NCBI GenBank assembly: GCA_036426205.1
Contig: CM071570.1
Coordinates: forward strand, 48,410,629 to 48,474,628
Source of the DNA: Ascaphus truei
Taxonomy: Eukaryota > Chordata > Amphibia > Anura > Ascaphidae
Length of the DNA: 64,000 nucleotides
Direction: 5' to 3'
Shown here: positions 42,430 to 54,154 of the stretch, piece by piece
Numbering within the stretch: position 1 is the first letter of the stretch
How the letters are laid out: every line of letters begins with the position of its first letter
Translations under genes and position numbers: made by a program
Notes under the pieces: generated by a model
Database searches by the model: none
Told to the model about the DNA's origin: nothing
What the model saw: the letters and a program-made list of their open reading frames with translations, nothing else

Positions 42430-43299
42430 CAGAACAAAGAATATCCGGGCGCTTTTCCAATGTGCAATAAGGTAATGATGACAAAAAAACAATAAATGAC
42501 CTTAATGGGGTTCAAATGCCCCTTAACCTGGTGGTACCCTCTTGTGGCTCTGAGCCCAACAGGATCTATCCAGGACCCTTGGTAAAGAGGAATAAAGAGA
42601 GAATGGGGGAGCACAGGTGAGGGGTTAGGTGGTGTTGATGGCAACTGCTGCAACCCCCTGACGTGAGTCTAGTGGGGTACAGTGCACATCAATGAATCCC
42701 CTATCTAGAGGATAGTGGGGAAGTACTGGTGTTTGGAAAGTGATAAGTAAATGTCACTTACACGGCCTTGTACAAGTGCTTGTGCAGCAAGGTTTTCCTC
42801 TGTGTCTTCTGTCAGGTGTGTGGTTCCTCTTGCTTCCCAGTGGCCGTCTATCTTCACGATGGAGGATCCTTCCGCTTCAGCTCCATTCTGTCCTTATAGA
42901 TATCTCCCTCTCATGGAAAGAAAGGCGATTAACTGAGCATAGGTGAACAGACAACACAAGTGATCAAGGACTGGAATTACACTCTATAATAAAACTTCGA
43001 TCACTCACATGGGCCTGTGTGAGTGTCCTCTAATAAAGGTTTCTTTTCTTTGCTACTGGTGTTCTATTAACTCTTAAATCTTCTCTCCTCTGCCTGATCC
43101 TGTTGGAACCCCTATGCCGGGGGTCCAACAATCTGGTTTCTTCCACCGGACAGATGAACCAGATAGGTCAGAGGGCTGATGGATAAAGCCCTTTGGTGAG
43201 GGAGTGCGAGGAGATAATTATCATATCTTATTATAGAGTGTAATTTGGTGTTAGCCCCATTTTTGCAGCTGTGCTCCGCTCCAATCTTTGGATTGTTTT
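42430..43299. repeat. Repeat related to 61.5-61.86 kb
   Basis: Shared pieces: ACTCACATGGGCCTGTGTGA with ACTCACACGGCCATGTGTGA, and TCTTCTCTCCTCTGCCTGATC..GGAACCCCTATG with TCTTCTCTGTAACCTTCTC..GGAACCCTTGG. It directly abuts the palindrome. The family is not recognised. Confidence 0.45.
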
Positions 43300-43476
43300 C
43301 GCGTCACGTGAGCTGGTTCAGCCAATAATGGCGAACCAGCTCCGTGACACGTTCATCACGCCCCCGCCGCACCCCCAATCGCTGCGACCCAACTCCTGTA
43401 GCTAGCTCACAGATCGCTGGGCTGCAGGAGCGCACGGCGGAGGCGCGCGGCTGTAGCAGGCAGTGTGAGCTTGGCC
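43300..43476. mobile_element. Harbinger-like element, right part
   Basis: GGTTCAGCCAATAATGGCGA, ACCAGCTCCGTGACACG and CGCTGGGCTGCAGGAGCGCA. It ends GCTTGGCC at 43476 before TTA. It matches the interior of 8688-9013. The left end is not clear. Confidence 0.6.
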
Positions 43477-43483
43477 TTACCTG

Positions 43484-43680
43484 TGGAACTCTGTCACACT
43501 CAGAACATGCCAAGCACCTTCTCTCCCCACCTTTAATACAAACCTTAAAAAACTCACCTCTTAAATGAAACGCTCTAATAGCCCAGACTCATGGCTACTG
43601 TCCCACACCCACAGTCACTCCTACTATGACTGCCATCTACTGCACTTATTTCGTCACCTACTGTCTCTCTAAGTCTTCCA
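43484..43680 (+). pseudogene. L2-type LINE, C-terminal piece
   Basis: ACTCTGTCACACTCAGAACA through LKNSPLK/KTHLLNETL resembles the end of L2 ORF2 (...TFKKLLKTHLF). It is broken and followed by a foreign insert, then by an L2 3' UTR at 44285. Confidence 0.5.
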
Positions 43681-44284
43681 GCAGCAAACGGGAAGGTGCA
43701 CTCACATATTCAGTTAGGAGATATTGTTTACTGTCTGATACAGCTCCTCCTTTGTTCATGCATACAGCTTTCAATGCTGATTATTACCTTTCTAGCTGTT
43801 TTATTTGGGTATGCACTTATTTTATTCACATGTTACTATTTTTGTCTCTTACATGTTTGTTATTAAATGTTATTGTCTGTTATTTACCAGACCATACTTA
43901 AACAGATTTTTGTATTATATTTATTCTATTGTCAATTACAATACACAACAACAAACACAGTTGGATATTTTCTAACTGATTTTCTTATTTGTAGTTTTTT
44001 GCAACTTTTATTGGTAGTTTATAGTATACACCTGTGCTGGTTACGGCTCACTGATACCCTCACAGGTTGCATCTGGCGCTAGCGCTATTTGCTTGTGAAT
44101 CTCTTCTGCCTCTTAGATAGGTGTGTGCTGTTTGTTTGTGAATGTTGTGTGTGTATATATCCTGCACTTTTTTGTACATGTCTCATCTTGACAAAGGTCC
44201 ACGACAGGACCAAAACGCTGATCTGTGTTTCTTATCAACTTTTAAATACCCGTTAAACCAGAGCACTGGAGTGCCATTGCTTTC
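43681..44284 (+). mobile_element. Penelope-like fragment inserted in L2
   Basis: It contains GGCGCTAGCGCTATTTG (about 44072) and a degenerate hammerhead-like motif at 44184-44217 (UUGACAA, extra A, GGTCC/GGACC, AAAAC), followed by CAGAGCACTGGAGTG. L2 sequence lies on both sides. Confidence 0.45.
44184..44217 (+). ncRNA. Hammerhead-like motif (degenerate)
   Basis: UUGACAA, an extra A, helix II GGTCC/GGACC with 5 perfect pairs around ACGACA, then AAAACGC instead of GAAACGC. Probably inactive because the G of GAAA is lost. Confidence 0.35.
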
Positions 44285-44475
44285 TTTTGAATGTTGTATC
44301 ATACCATCATACCATTTAGATTGTAAGGTCTTCAGTGCAGGGATTTCCTTTCCTATTGTCTGATTTTATTTGTTGCACTTATTGTACTATAATTCCCTGC
44401 ACTCTATTGTCTCTTATAACGCACTTAGTACAGCCGTGGCGCTATATAAATAAAGATGTACATACATACATACAT
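44285..44475 (+). mobile_element. L2-type LINE 3' UTR and tail
   Basis: TTAGATTGTAAGGTCTTCAG, CAGTGCAGGGATTTCC, GCGCTATATAAATAAAGATG and a (TACA/CATA)n tail at about 44455-44475, as in L2 3' ends. Confidence 0.65.
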
Positions 44476-44705
44476 GGTAAGGATCCGTGTAGGATTTCCC
44501 ATCAGGCCTGGGCCAGGAAAATGTGGGGACGGCATACAGAGGTCATGCTCTCTTCCTCACTGATTGCTGGGGTAGAGTGGGACCTCTGTAAAGGTCTCTT
44601 ACCGTCTCTTTTGTGCTGCCCTCCTCATCTGCAGCATCACGGCGTCAAATGACGCTGCAACATCACATGGCGATGTGTTGCCATGACAATGTGATATCAC
44701 CTGGG

Positions 44706-44713
44706 GTTGCGTT
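44706..44713. repeat. Left target duplication of the hAT element
   Basis: GTTGCGTT, identical to 45125-45132. Confidence 0.85.
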
Positions 44714-45124
44714 CAGTGATGGGATTGTAAAATTGTAATAACCGGTTCTTAACTTCACCACGGCGGGCGGCGTCCCCAGCATGCTCCCCTAGCAAATCTT
44801 CTCAAAATTGCTGTGCGGCGTCACATGGTGCCGCGTTTCCATGATGTCGTGACATCACATAGCGTCTCATTGTCATAGCAACGGACGTCACGTGATGCAG
44901 TTATGTCACATGGAGTTCCCATTGGCATGGCAACGCATCACCATTTGATGCCGCGCTGCCATATTGACAAGATACGCAGGGAAAAGATGTCAGGAGATGC
45001 TGGTAGACGCCGCCCGCCACCCGTCCGGACAGGTAAGAGAATTAAGCACCGGTTCGGAGAACTTGTCAAATTTTAGTAACAGGTTCGCACGAACCGGTGC
45101 GAACTGGCTGAATCCCACGACTGG
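44714..45124. mobile_element. Non-autonomous hAT element with exact 8-bp target duplication
   Basis: Starts CAGTGATGGGATTG and ends GAATCCCACGACTG. GTTGCGTT flanks both sides (44706-44713 and 45125-45132). Subterminal AACCGGTTC motifs face each other (44740-44749; 45087-45099). The 8-bp duplication and CAG..TGGGATT ends place it in hAT. The 411-bp element has no transposase. Its interior and flanks share TCACATGG/GTTGCCATG-type units, so it may have inserted into, or picked up, a related array. Confidence 0.88.
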
Positions 45125-45132
45125 TTGCGTTG
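45125..45132. repeat. Right target duplication of the hAT element
   Basis: GTTGCGTT, identical to 44706-44713. Confidence 0.85.
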
Positions 45133-45134
45133 TT

Positions 45135-45740
45135 ATGGAAACGCGTCGACACGTTGCGGTGCCCTTTGATGCCTCGGCACTGTAGAAGGAGAAGGGCAGC
45201 GCTGCAGGAGGAGGGGCCCAGGATAAGTAAATTCACCTTTAGTAAGGATGATGGGGGCGAAAAAAACACTTATGGGACAAAATAATGTTACAGTGGCCGA
45301 GAATTTTAGATTAGTCTGCTAAGAGGACATTTCTATTTCAGCTAGGACTAAATGGGAATAAAGGGTTTGGTTTAGAAAATTTGGTCAGGAAAAAGATACT
45401 ATGATGCAGAGGATTTGAACTGGTCATTTTGCATTAAAAAATCTTTATAAAATTGGTCAACATGAAAATGGACTTTGTGAAAAATGTAAAGTAGAGGAAT
45501 CTACAGTATGGATCATTTCTTCTTATAAAGTATGTGAGAAATACAAAGTAGCCAGGAATAAATGAGTAAGAGCTGTTGATAGTGAAAGAAAAGAAAATCG
45601 AACATGAATGGATTTCTTGAAGAAAGTGAGGCAAGCATGTAAAGAGTTCATATTGATTTATTATACATGGGCTTAAATGTAGAAGAGAGTTATGATAAAT
45701 CCAGTAGATGGTGCACAACGTCAGGACTATTTGATACCAT
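45135..45740. other. Unassigned DNA
   Basis: AT-rich on the right half. No gene or family was recognised. Confidence 0.35.
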
Positions 45741-45749
45741 TTAAAAATA

Positions 45750-46160
45750 AATAGTTATATTTTCCTGTTTCTGTTTTAGTCCTTGCCTTTGTTTTGTGTC
45801 CTTGACTCTTTCTGCCATGACCTGTTGCCTGTTCTGATCCCTGTTGCATGTATATGTTTGAGTCTTGGTTCTAATTAAGGTTCTTGCCTGTATTTGGTTT
45901 GTCCAGTTCTATTCCTTGACCCAGCCTTTTTTCTACTTCCCAGCCCTGTTCCTCCGCCCCAGTCCTGTCTCTGTGTTCCCGTCCTGTTCCTGCCTCCTCA
46001 CTGCCTGTGACCCTGATGACACCTATTCGCTACCTGCCTCTGACCTCTGCCCAAGACCAACATTACTACCTTGCCGCCTGCCCTGGACCACTGACTGTGA
46101 CCGCGTGGCTCTTCCGGCCACTGAGGTCCATCCAGCACCTGCCACCCAAGAGTCCCTGAC
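45750..46160 (+). mobile_element. Probable Ty3/Gypsy LTR 3' part
   Basis: A long CCTG/CTTGAC-rich stretch (CCTGTTCC, CTTGACCC, TGACCTCTGCCC, GACCACTGACTGTGACC) ending AGTCCCTGACA at 46160 resembles the pyrimidine-rich U5 region common in amphibian Gypsy LTRs. No coding internal region follows. It is an inference from texture only. Confidence 0.35.
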
Positions 46161-46164
46161 AGTA

Positions 46165-47500
46165 TGGAGGATTAGAGATAGGGCTGTGGTATAGAAAGAA
46201 CAGAAAAAGAGCAAGATAAAATCATTCAGGCTAGAAGTACCGAGCAGTAAGGTAAAGGTCCGATTCATAGATTACGGAATGCACATGGCTCTTTGGATGT
46301 TCAGTCTGACCTAACTCAGAAGTTACACTTACAATAACAGCAATGCACTCCCAATATTCTTTGTACAGCAAAGGGCTTAGCAAAGGAAGGCAGTGCCATT
46401 ACAAGCTGCTACAGTATGTCATACAAAGGTTAACCTTTAAAAAGAAACAAACCATAAACATATGTAATGCCCCAAAGAAAGAGCCACTTGTTATAGCTAT
46501 TCCAGTTGTAATGTGACCATTCTTGTTCAGCCACGGTTACCCCAACATTACAATGTTGTCTTTTGAATGGTTTAGATGCTGAGGGGTCAATTGTAGGACA
46601 GTTACAGAGACTGTTAATATAATTTGGAGAGAGAGGATCTAATATGACAGAACAGGACATAAAGAGGAGTAGTAGTTGAAATAAAAATAACAATCATATA
46701 AACACACTGATATTAGAGAGTGAAACAGATAAAAGCAAAATTGTATTAAAATCGAGTATAAAATGGAGTCTGTGATATTAAGAAAACACAGAGAAATAAA
46801 CAAAGATAGACACATTTATCTATAAATATTAATATAGTAAAATAGAAGGGTAGAAAAGTGGGTCAGCATTTCTTTACATAGATTCAGACTTAAAGGGATT
46901 AGAATATTAATTAAACCCACGTATTGTTAGAGAAAGCAAGATATAGACATACCCAGATTAATAATGAGAGAGAGAGATTTAAACAAGATTGAAAGAATAG
47001 GCCAATAGATACATTAAATTAATAGATAGATAAATGGAAAATTAGAAAGAAAACGTATATTGGTAGATAATGTTATATAATTAGATATATAGATAAATAC
47101 ATAGATAGGTATTGATATATTGATAGTTATACACATTAACTTATACTGTAGAACTAGATCCACAAAGCTTTATTATATCAGGACCTAAAATAGGAACAGA
47201 CTTTATGTTCCTCAAAGCTAATTATATGCAAAAACATCTATATAATATCTCATTAGCATATGCTTAATGACAAGTTGTTGTGGCATAATGTTGTGTTATC
47301 TTCCAATAATGTGACATTAAGAAGTCTTCATGTTACTCTGATCCAGATCTTGGTGTTTAACTCAAGTTGAGAAAGAAAGGAGAGGGAAAAACAGTGTTAG
47401 TTCATTCACACCTAAAATAACTGTGGTGTTACACTCATCCAGAACCTGGAAAAAGGCATACAGTATTTCAGTGTGTGTGTAACATCAAGTTTTTGGTATG
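46165..47500. other. AT-rich unassigned DNA
   Basis: AGATAGATA-like runs at 46960-47140. From about 47150 it contains the relative of the repeat at 27940-28440. No gene is seen. Confidence 0.4.
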
Positions 47501-47506
47501 ACCTAA

Positions 47507-47540
47507 GGTTGCGTCCCCGCTAGCGCTGAGTGCGCGGTTC
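47507..47540 (+). mobile_element. Single end of a Harbinger-like MITE
   Basis: GGTTGCGTCCCCGCTAGCGC preceded by TAA (47504-47506), matching the 27172 element end. The partner end is missing. Confidence 0.5.
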
Positions 47541-47617
47541 TTGCCGAGGTTACTTCTTCCAATGTGAAATCTGTCTGTCATATGTTCTGTGTGTGTTTAT
47601 TTAGATTCTACTATGCC

Positions 47618-47805
47618 TAAGCCACTGAGCATTATTAATTGGGGTACTTAAACCACTGAGCATTATTAATTGGGGTACTTAAACCACTGAGCATTATTAA
47701 TAGGGGTACCTAAGCCACTGAACATATAAATAGGGGTACCTAAGCCACTGAGCATTTTTAATAGGGGTGACTAAGCAACTGAACATTATAAATAGGTTTG
47801 CCTTG
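47618..47805. repeat. ~31-bp tandem repeat, six diverged units
   Basis: The unit TAAACCACTGAGCATTATTA followed by ATTGGGGTACT repeats six times with growing divergence to the right. Confidence 0.9.
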
Positions 47806-47809
47806 AAAG

Positions 47810-48625
47810 AAAAAAAGTTTGAGAACCTCTGTACTAATCCTGAATTATTCTTGACTTATTTTACGTTGATTAGAAGGTACTGCTTGATTTCTCCCACTGT
47901 GTAATCCTCTCTAATAACAGGGCAGAAAGTCAATCTGCTTTTATGTTAATGTCAATGTTTCTTATGCTTAGTTCAAATGCTTTCAAAGTAAGGAACATTT
48001 GGGAGAGCATGAAAAATCCCCTCTGATTCCATGGAATGACATAGTAATCTGCAGCAGCTGGTTGCAGTCATCATTTTATAGCAATGAATAGTTAAGAGAC
48101 CTTGCGTTGCACAGAAACATAAATAATTAATACCATATACTGTGTATTTTGTTATTTCGTGACAGGAATGGTATGGTTTACATCAAGAAAAAACCAAGAG
48201 CACATATGTTTTGGGAAAGTTATTCTCGGGCATCCCACGAGCAGAGAAACACTGGCATCAAACAGTGACACACATACTATCCTAGTTCTGCAGAGGAGCG
48301 ATTTGGTTTGCTCATTCTCTTGGACTAATTAAGAATTGGCAAAAATGATCTAGTACCAATTAAAAGGACCAGTTCTACAAAGTGAATATACAGTAGTGCT
48401 GGGGGATAATTCAGAATAATATGTTTTGTTTGGTACAATAACATACAGTCCCCAAGGAAACTAAGGCAAGGCTGCGCAGACTTTTTGCCTTGTCTGCTCT
48501 CCCCCACTGATCGTGCACCCCCTTACCTGGAACTCTACAACCACCATGCCCCCCCCACAAAAAAAAATCTCCCCCCAGTTTGTGAACCCATGATCTAAGG
48601 GTCTATGGCCCAGATACATTAAGCT
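47810..48625. other. Unassigned DNA
   Basis: No coding or repeat signature was recognised. Confidence 0.35.
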
Positions 48626-49432
48626 CTCTTTGTAACGGGTGATCACCACAAACAGGACGGGACCGTAAGGCTGAGATGGGGATGTTGGTAACCACTGACC
48701 AACAACCGGGCAAGCACGTCTGGAGTGCAGACTGAAGGTCGTGTAGCCGGGTCAGGGTAGGAGAGGTCAGAATGGTCGTGATACTCGCCGGTTGGAGAAA
48801 TCGGATAGTCGTAGTGCGTAGCCGGGGTCCAAGAGTAGAGAAGGTAGATGTCCAATTGGAAGCCGAAGTCAGGGGTCAGAGTAGGCGGAGGTCCATATAC
48901 AAGCCGAGGTCAAAACAGGAGCAAGAGAAACAAGACAAGTTCAGGCAATGTAACAGCAGGGCAGCAGGGTGCTTTGGGGCAAGCACTTCGTCACATAAAC
49001 ATAAAGGCTTATGCTCAGCCAAATTGGAGGATGATTTGGTGAGTATAGATAGGGCAGTTAGCCAATAGCCGGTTAGTACAAGGCTGCAGGGTAATGAATG
49101 AGAACCGCCCCCTCAGATGTATTCAGTTCACCGATAGGCAGAGGTGGGAAGAAGAGCTGTTGTTGAATAATTTTTGAGAGCAAGACTTCTCAGGCCCGTG
49201 CGGCGCTTGCGTGTATCTTGCGTGCAATGCGCTTCACCCGTGACATCACGGGGGCGGAGCCTGAGCACAGTGCGTGGTGTCCTCCAGCCTAGTAGCATGA
49301 CGCCTGTCACCCGTTTCGTCACGGGACGCATCACAGGGGTGTCCCCCAGCCTGGTAGCCAACAACACGTGTCACCCGTCTCGTCACGGGATGTGTGACAG
49401 GGGCGGAGCCGAGGCTCAATCCTCACACTGTT
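48626..49432 (-). mobile_element. LTR-like remnant with internal tandem repeat
   Basis: The plus-strand TGTAACGGGTG near 48632 mirrors the LTR-end type at 18512 and 62696. Within it, GTCCTCCAGCCTAGTAGC..CACCCG..CGTCACGGGA is repeated about 62 bp later (49280-49405). GTCAGGGTAGGAGAGGTCAG-type phrases recur. No clean duplication was found, so the ends are tentative. Confidence 0.4.
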
Positions 49433-50120
49433 AGGCTATTTAGCCTACTGCTGACCTAAAATAACGTCAGGTTAATGGCAACGCTTATCCACTTAAGGGA
49501 ATAACCGAACGTTAATCCTGTTTTATTCCTTTAATAAATATATAGTTCCATTCTTTCCTGGCCGTTAGTACTAATGAGGTAAAAAAAGATGTTGCCCCTA
49601 ACATTGCATATCCACTAAAGGAAATTCAGGTTAACACCAGGAATTAACGTTTGGATATTTACTGACCTAAAGGTGGTGTCACTCCCATCCAGACTGAAAT
49701 ATAGAAAGATACCTGTGCACAAAACTGACCACACCAGAGATACCTGTGAAATATGCTAATGGGGACATGCAAAGTACATTTAATGGTTGCTTTTTTTGCA
49801 TATAATTAGCTTTGTGACAATGCATTAAAAGAACACCTGCTACTATTTTAGGTGGGCGAGTGTTATTTGCCCTGATTGAATAGAGCTTGGTGTATCTGGA
49901 CCTATGTGTAACGGTCATACATGTGCATACATGTGCATACGTGCCGGTTGGGCTAATCGAGTTTCCCTGCAATAGGGCACTGATAAGTACCATATCAGTT
50001 AAAGTAATAACCCCCCACGACGGGGAATTGCTTCGACAAAGATGAATTTGATCAGGATAGGATTTAATCTAGTATGTTTTGAGGTTTTAGATAAGTTTAT
50101 GTGCGAGTCTTCGAGCCTGC
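49433..50120. other. Unassigned DNA, partly MITE-like
   Basis: AACGTCAGGTTAATGG, TTAACGTTTGG and TAACCGAACGTTAA pieces suggest an old inverted-repeat element at 49440-49690. No gene. Confidence 0.4.
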
Positions 50121-50124
50121 TGTT

Positions 50125-50269
50125 TATCAAGGCAAAAGTGTAGCAATTCTAGTGGAAAACAATTGTACGATGTATCAAGGAAAAAATACTATTTCAGTGG
50201 GATTTTTTTCTTTGACACATCTGATGCAGTTTTCTTTTGCCCTAGAATTGCTCCACAGTTGCCTTGATA
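50125..50269. mobile_element. Hairpin MITE with TA-style ends
   Basis: TATCAAGGCAAAAGTGTAGC then AATTCTAG (50125-50152) faces CTAGAATT then GCTCCACAGTTGCCTTGATA (50242-50269). Most of the 145 bp folds on itself. TA at both edges would suit a Tc1/mariner-type duplication. Confidence 0.72.
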
Positions 50270-51440
50270 CATAGACTCCAGCATGTTCTCAATTAGTAAT
50301 GAGAAGCTCCTAGTAGGTAACTATTGGACATATTTATGAAGCAGTCAATGGGCTTTACTACGTCTTCCACCACTTATGGAAAGAGAGCGCAAACTCTTCT
50401 CCCTGCGCCGCCCCCCCCCCCGCTCGGCTCACATGACGCCGCGGGGTAATGTGACCTGACCCCGTGGTGTAAATAGATGCCGGTTTGCTAAGGCGACGCG
50501 TTGCTGGAAAGTTTAGATAAGTAAAGTCACAGAGGCCTCACGCGATCCCCGGCATTTAATTTAAATGCCTTCGGGAATATCTTTGCTCCCTGATTTCACT
50601 AGATTTTTGGTTTTCATATTGTTTATAAATGTTTTTTTTTTCCTGGAATACAATTGGTTTGGATTTGCAAAGCATGATGGGAAAAAAACCCTCAAGTTTG
50701 CAGGTTTGTCATCTGCAAACTCAAAAGTTTGATTTATTACAATAAAAGCCCCACTCCATCGTCCAAAAAGGCCAAACAAAAACTTTGCTCTGGGATCTGT
50801 TCCACAGTTCTACTTGGACATTCGAACAAATTTCAAACTGATGAACCTGCCCATCCTTACCCTTTATGTTTCACACAACGTTTCCTTATTTGTGCAGGGG
50901 AAGGGGATAAAACAGACATAGCTGAATACAGAAAAATAGATACCGGCATTTCTAAATAAATGTCCAAATCTCAAAATAAGTGGTGAAAAAGGTGAAAGAA
51001 ACATTTGTTAGCACCTCAAAAAATTCCAATGTCAATGAAATACAAATGATCTACCATACAGGTATGGGTCCGATCTGGTGGGTCTGTATAGTTCTCAGAT
51101 GGCCACGGAGACTTGTCTCAGAGCATGTGGAAAGAAACACATAGACAAATCATAGTGTATGCTGCTTGCAGTATGACACTAACAGGACACAACAACATAG
51201 TTAACACAGACACAATAATAAACAAACAAACTAGACTACAAACATATAACAGAAACAACTATAACACTAATAGATGGTTAATTATTAGCAAATTTAATAA
51301 AATATCATATAAAATGATATAAAAATGACAAAGAATGACAAGTATATGTCTATGGACACAGTAAACTGCTGGCTGGTAGTCTTTCGGTGTGGGGAAAAAG
51401 TGGAATTCTACTTATAAGAAGTAGGATTATATCAGGCATA
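50270..51440. other. Unassigned DNA
   Basis: A CpG-rich patch at 50385-50560, then AT-rich sequence. No gene was recognised. Confidence 0.35.
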
Positions 51441-51559
51441 TTGGATGGATTTCCAATGAGGTGTGCTGCAGGAGTCCCGCTGTGACTCCCCTCCAAACCG
51501 CGTTGGCAGAGTGAGTGCTCTTCGCCGCTTCCTGGATACAGTTCTCCTCCTTAGGCTAA

Positions 51560-51914
51560 GGCCCCGGTCACGGCGCTGTAATGCGCGCCCGCGCTTTTGG
51601 CGGTGCGTTCAGCTGATTCCCCGGTCTGCAGCTCACTGCAGGAGCAGAGACCGGGGGGGGGGGCGTGGCGGAGGAGTGACGGGGGCACGGCCATGACGTC
51701 ACCCGGCAGGTTCGCCCTCATTGGCTGAACCACCGGGGGGCGTGCCTAATCGCTCGATGCGAGTCCTGCTCTCAATTCTATTGAGAGCAGGAGTAGCTCT
51801 CGCGCGAGCGCTGCGGCCCCCCCTCGCAGCGGGCCCGGCGCCATTGCGGGGAGGGCTCTCGTGCGCGCAGCGTCCGCCACAGCGGACGCTGTAGTAGGCA
51901 GCGGGGGCAAGGCC
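51560..51914. mobile_element. Harbinger-like non-autonomous element
   Basis: GGCCCCGGTCACGGCGC at 51560 and GGGGGCAAGGCC to 51914, flanked by TAA (51557-51559) and TTA (51915-51917). The core TGACGTCACCCGGCAGGTTC and GCCCTCATTGGCTGAACC is shared with the other copies. It lies within a Penelope-like remnant. Confidence 0.7.
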
Positions 51915-52029
51915 TTAGTACCTCGCCTGGCTCTGGTTGCATCGTCACGTGTTCAACGTGTTGACGCTACTTCCTTGTCAGTGTATACAAAGAACTACAG
52001 ATATGGTGGCCTCAAGTGTCCAAAAAGCC

Positions 52030-52063
52030 CTAAGTGTTTCGTGACAGAATTACTTCCTCAGGG
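52030..52063 (-). ncRNA. Hammerhead-like motif (degenerate helix II)
   Basis: CUGAGGA, an extra A, a weakened helix II (GTAA/TCAC), GAAAC, then ACUUA. Likely inactive. Confidence 0.35.
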
Positions 52064-52250
52064 ATGTGTGGTTTACTGCAGTATGTTGCTGATTATATAC
52101 CCTCAATATTCCTTCCAAAGTCCACGATTGGTTCTCAGGTATGAGAGTTTGGGGACTACTAATAAGCTTCTATATAACATAACAGACACTACTACAACAT
52201 AAAAATGTATATAAAATTAAAAACAACAAGCAAAAACAAACATTCTGCAA

Positions 52251-53040
52251 TACAGTACAACAATGATAAGACATTATTATTAGATTGATCGCTATAAACA
52301 TATCAATCGGTCTATTTACAAACAGTATATGACCACACATAGATAACTCCAGAGCACCTTAGAATACATATATCTATTTTAATGACTGCACATATAATTA
52401 TATAGTGGCCATGTCATATATAAACAAATGTGCTTTACCATAATTGTTATACCAGTGTATCCTACTAATCAAAGTTAGTTGACACATGTCATTTATACAG
52501 TGCCCCATAGTTCTATGGCTAACAGGGTGATGGACATATGTACCACCGCAGACAATAATGGTATGCTTTAGACCTATTTCTAACAATAAGAGATTCTATG
52601 CAACCATAGTTAAATCTATGTATCCACAAGTGGAAATGGTATTGTATAGCCCAAATTAGGGTACTTGTGTTAGGGCGGAGGAAGGAGAGTTAGAACATCT
52701 TTGGCTATACATTTGCGGATTGTCTTACACCGCTCTACATATTCAATTCTTGTATCTTGGGATTGCTTATTAAGATTTTAGTTAAAAGCACAGAAAAAGC
52801 TGGAGGAATCGCTAACAAAAAACAGGATAAGAAAAATAAGATATATAAAATATAAATAAATATACCTGTATACTGTACATACACATTTTTTTTAATGATG
52901 GTTTTACAACATAATTATTTTCTGTAAAACAAACAGTTTTCGTTTAAATGACAGTGTTAAGGACAATAACTGTTAATTTAAAGGAATAACACACTGGAAA
53001 ACCTACATTTCTACAGGGGGGTTTTCAAATAAATGTTACA
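52251..53040. other. AT-rich unassigned DNA
   Basis: No gene or family was recognised. Confidence 0.35.
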
Positions 53041-53359
53041 CTCCCAGAGAGTACTAAAGAGTCCTGTGACCGGGTGAATTCACTGTCCCAACACTATGCC
53101 TGGGACAGCTATGTATAGGTCTGGAGTCCAGCAGTGATCTGGTTAATCCCAGATTGATAAAATGCTGGGTCAATTAACCAGGTCCCAGCTGCCTCGTTAA
53201 GGGGCTTTAAGAACCTAAGAGCTCCCACTTGTTCCTGGTTCCTGTCTGAACCAGAGAAACACATACTGACAGTCTGGAAGGAAACAATCCTGCAGCAAGT
53301 TCTGTTATAGTGGGACATGTACCCTTGTTCTCTGTGTTTTCCTTGGACTTGAACCACCC

Positions 53360-54140
53360 TTTCTGGGAGTATGCGGGGTACCTCCTGGCTACTAATCTAC
53401 CCAATGGGCTGGCAATAAACCCTGGTGTTCACAGGTTTGCCAGTAGTTATCATGTGGTTTTCCCCCTTCATCCTTTGGTGCTGCGCTTGAGTGACAGCAG
53501 GGGGTGGCACATCCTGTTGTGGCTGGGCCAACGAGATGCTCGCCCTCTGGCTGTACTTAAGGACAGGACCGCCCTAAATTTGAGTTTTCTGTCCTTCCCT
53601 CTGAGGAAGGCAGGTCACAACTGGGAGCTTGAGATTGGGGCTTCTCATGTGCTCTTCCCTCCGGGAAGGAGTAGAGTGACTATACTTTGCCTCCGCTAGG
53701 GAGGTGGGGAAGAGCTAGGGTGGCTGCGGTTGCCCTAGGCCCATTGTGACTGTCAAGGGACCATCTCTGGTGATATCTGAAAGAAGAGACTATGATCCGT
53801 CAGGTGACTGCTGAGTACCTGTATCTTACTGCAAGAAGTGTAGTAATAAACCGTTCCTGTTTTTGCAATATACCTCCTGCCTGGTGTGTGATCTAACTGG
53901 GGGGGAGAATTACAGTTCTACCGTGGGAGATCATCTCCATTTCGCTGGAGCCTACAGCAGATGGAGGCGCTGCATTGCTAAGTATTACATGGGGTACGGA
54001 CCCCAGAAGCCTGTTCCTGTGTCCTAAAGTTACCGCTGACGACTCAGCCCTCTTGTTACCAGCAGGTATGCACAACACACACCCAGTAACGCCCCCGATA
54101 TGCGTTGCATTGACCCTGAAGGGGTGAGGGTTTATAACAG
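53360..54140 (+). mobile_element. Older LTR related to 54155-54984
   Basis: GCCAGTAGTTATCATGTGGT, TTCCTGTTTTTGCAATA, GATGGAGGCGCTGCATTG and CCAGCAGGTATGCACAACAC are in the same order as in the LTR to its right. The boundaries are unclear. Confidence 0.55.
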
Positions 54141-54154
54141 AAAGAAGAGATATG

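Larger units (their letters stand above)
51441..52250 (-). mobile_element. Penelope-like terminal-repeat remnant split by a Harbinger-like element
   Basis: On the minus strand CTGAGGAAGTAATTCTGTCA then CGAAACACTTAGG (about 52033-52063) has the same layout as the hammerhead-like motifs at 34.5/37.0 kb. A GC-rich stretch follows it, as in the arms there. The foreign element 51560-51914 interrupts it. Confidence 0.45.
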
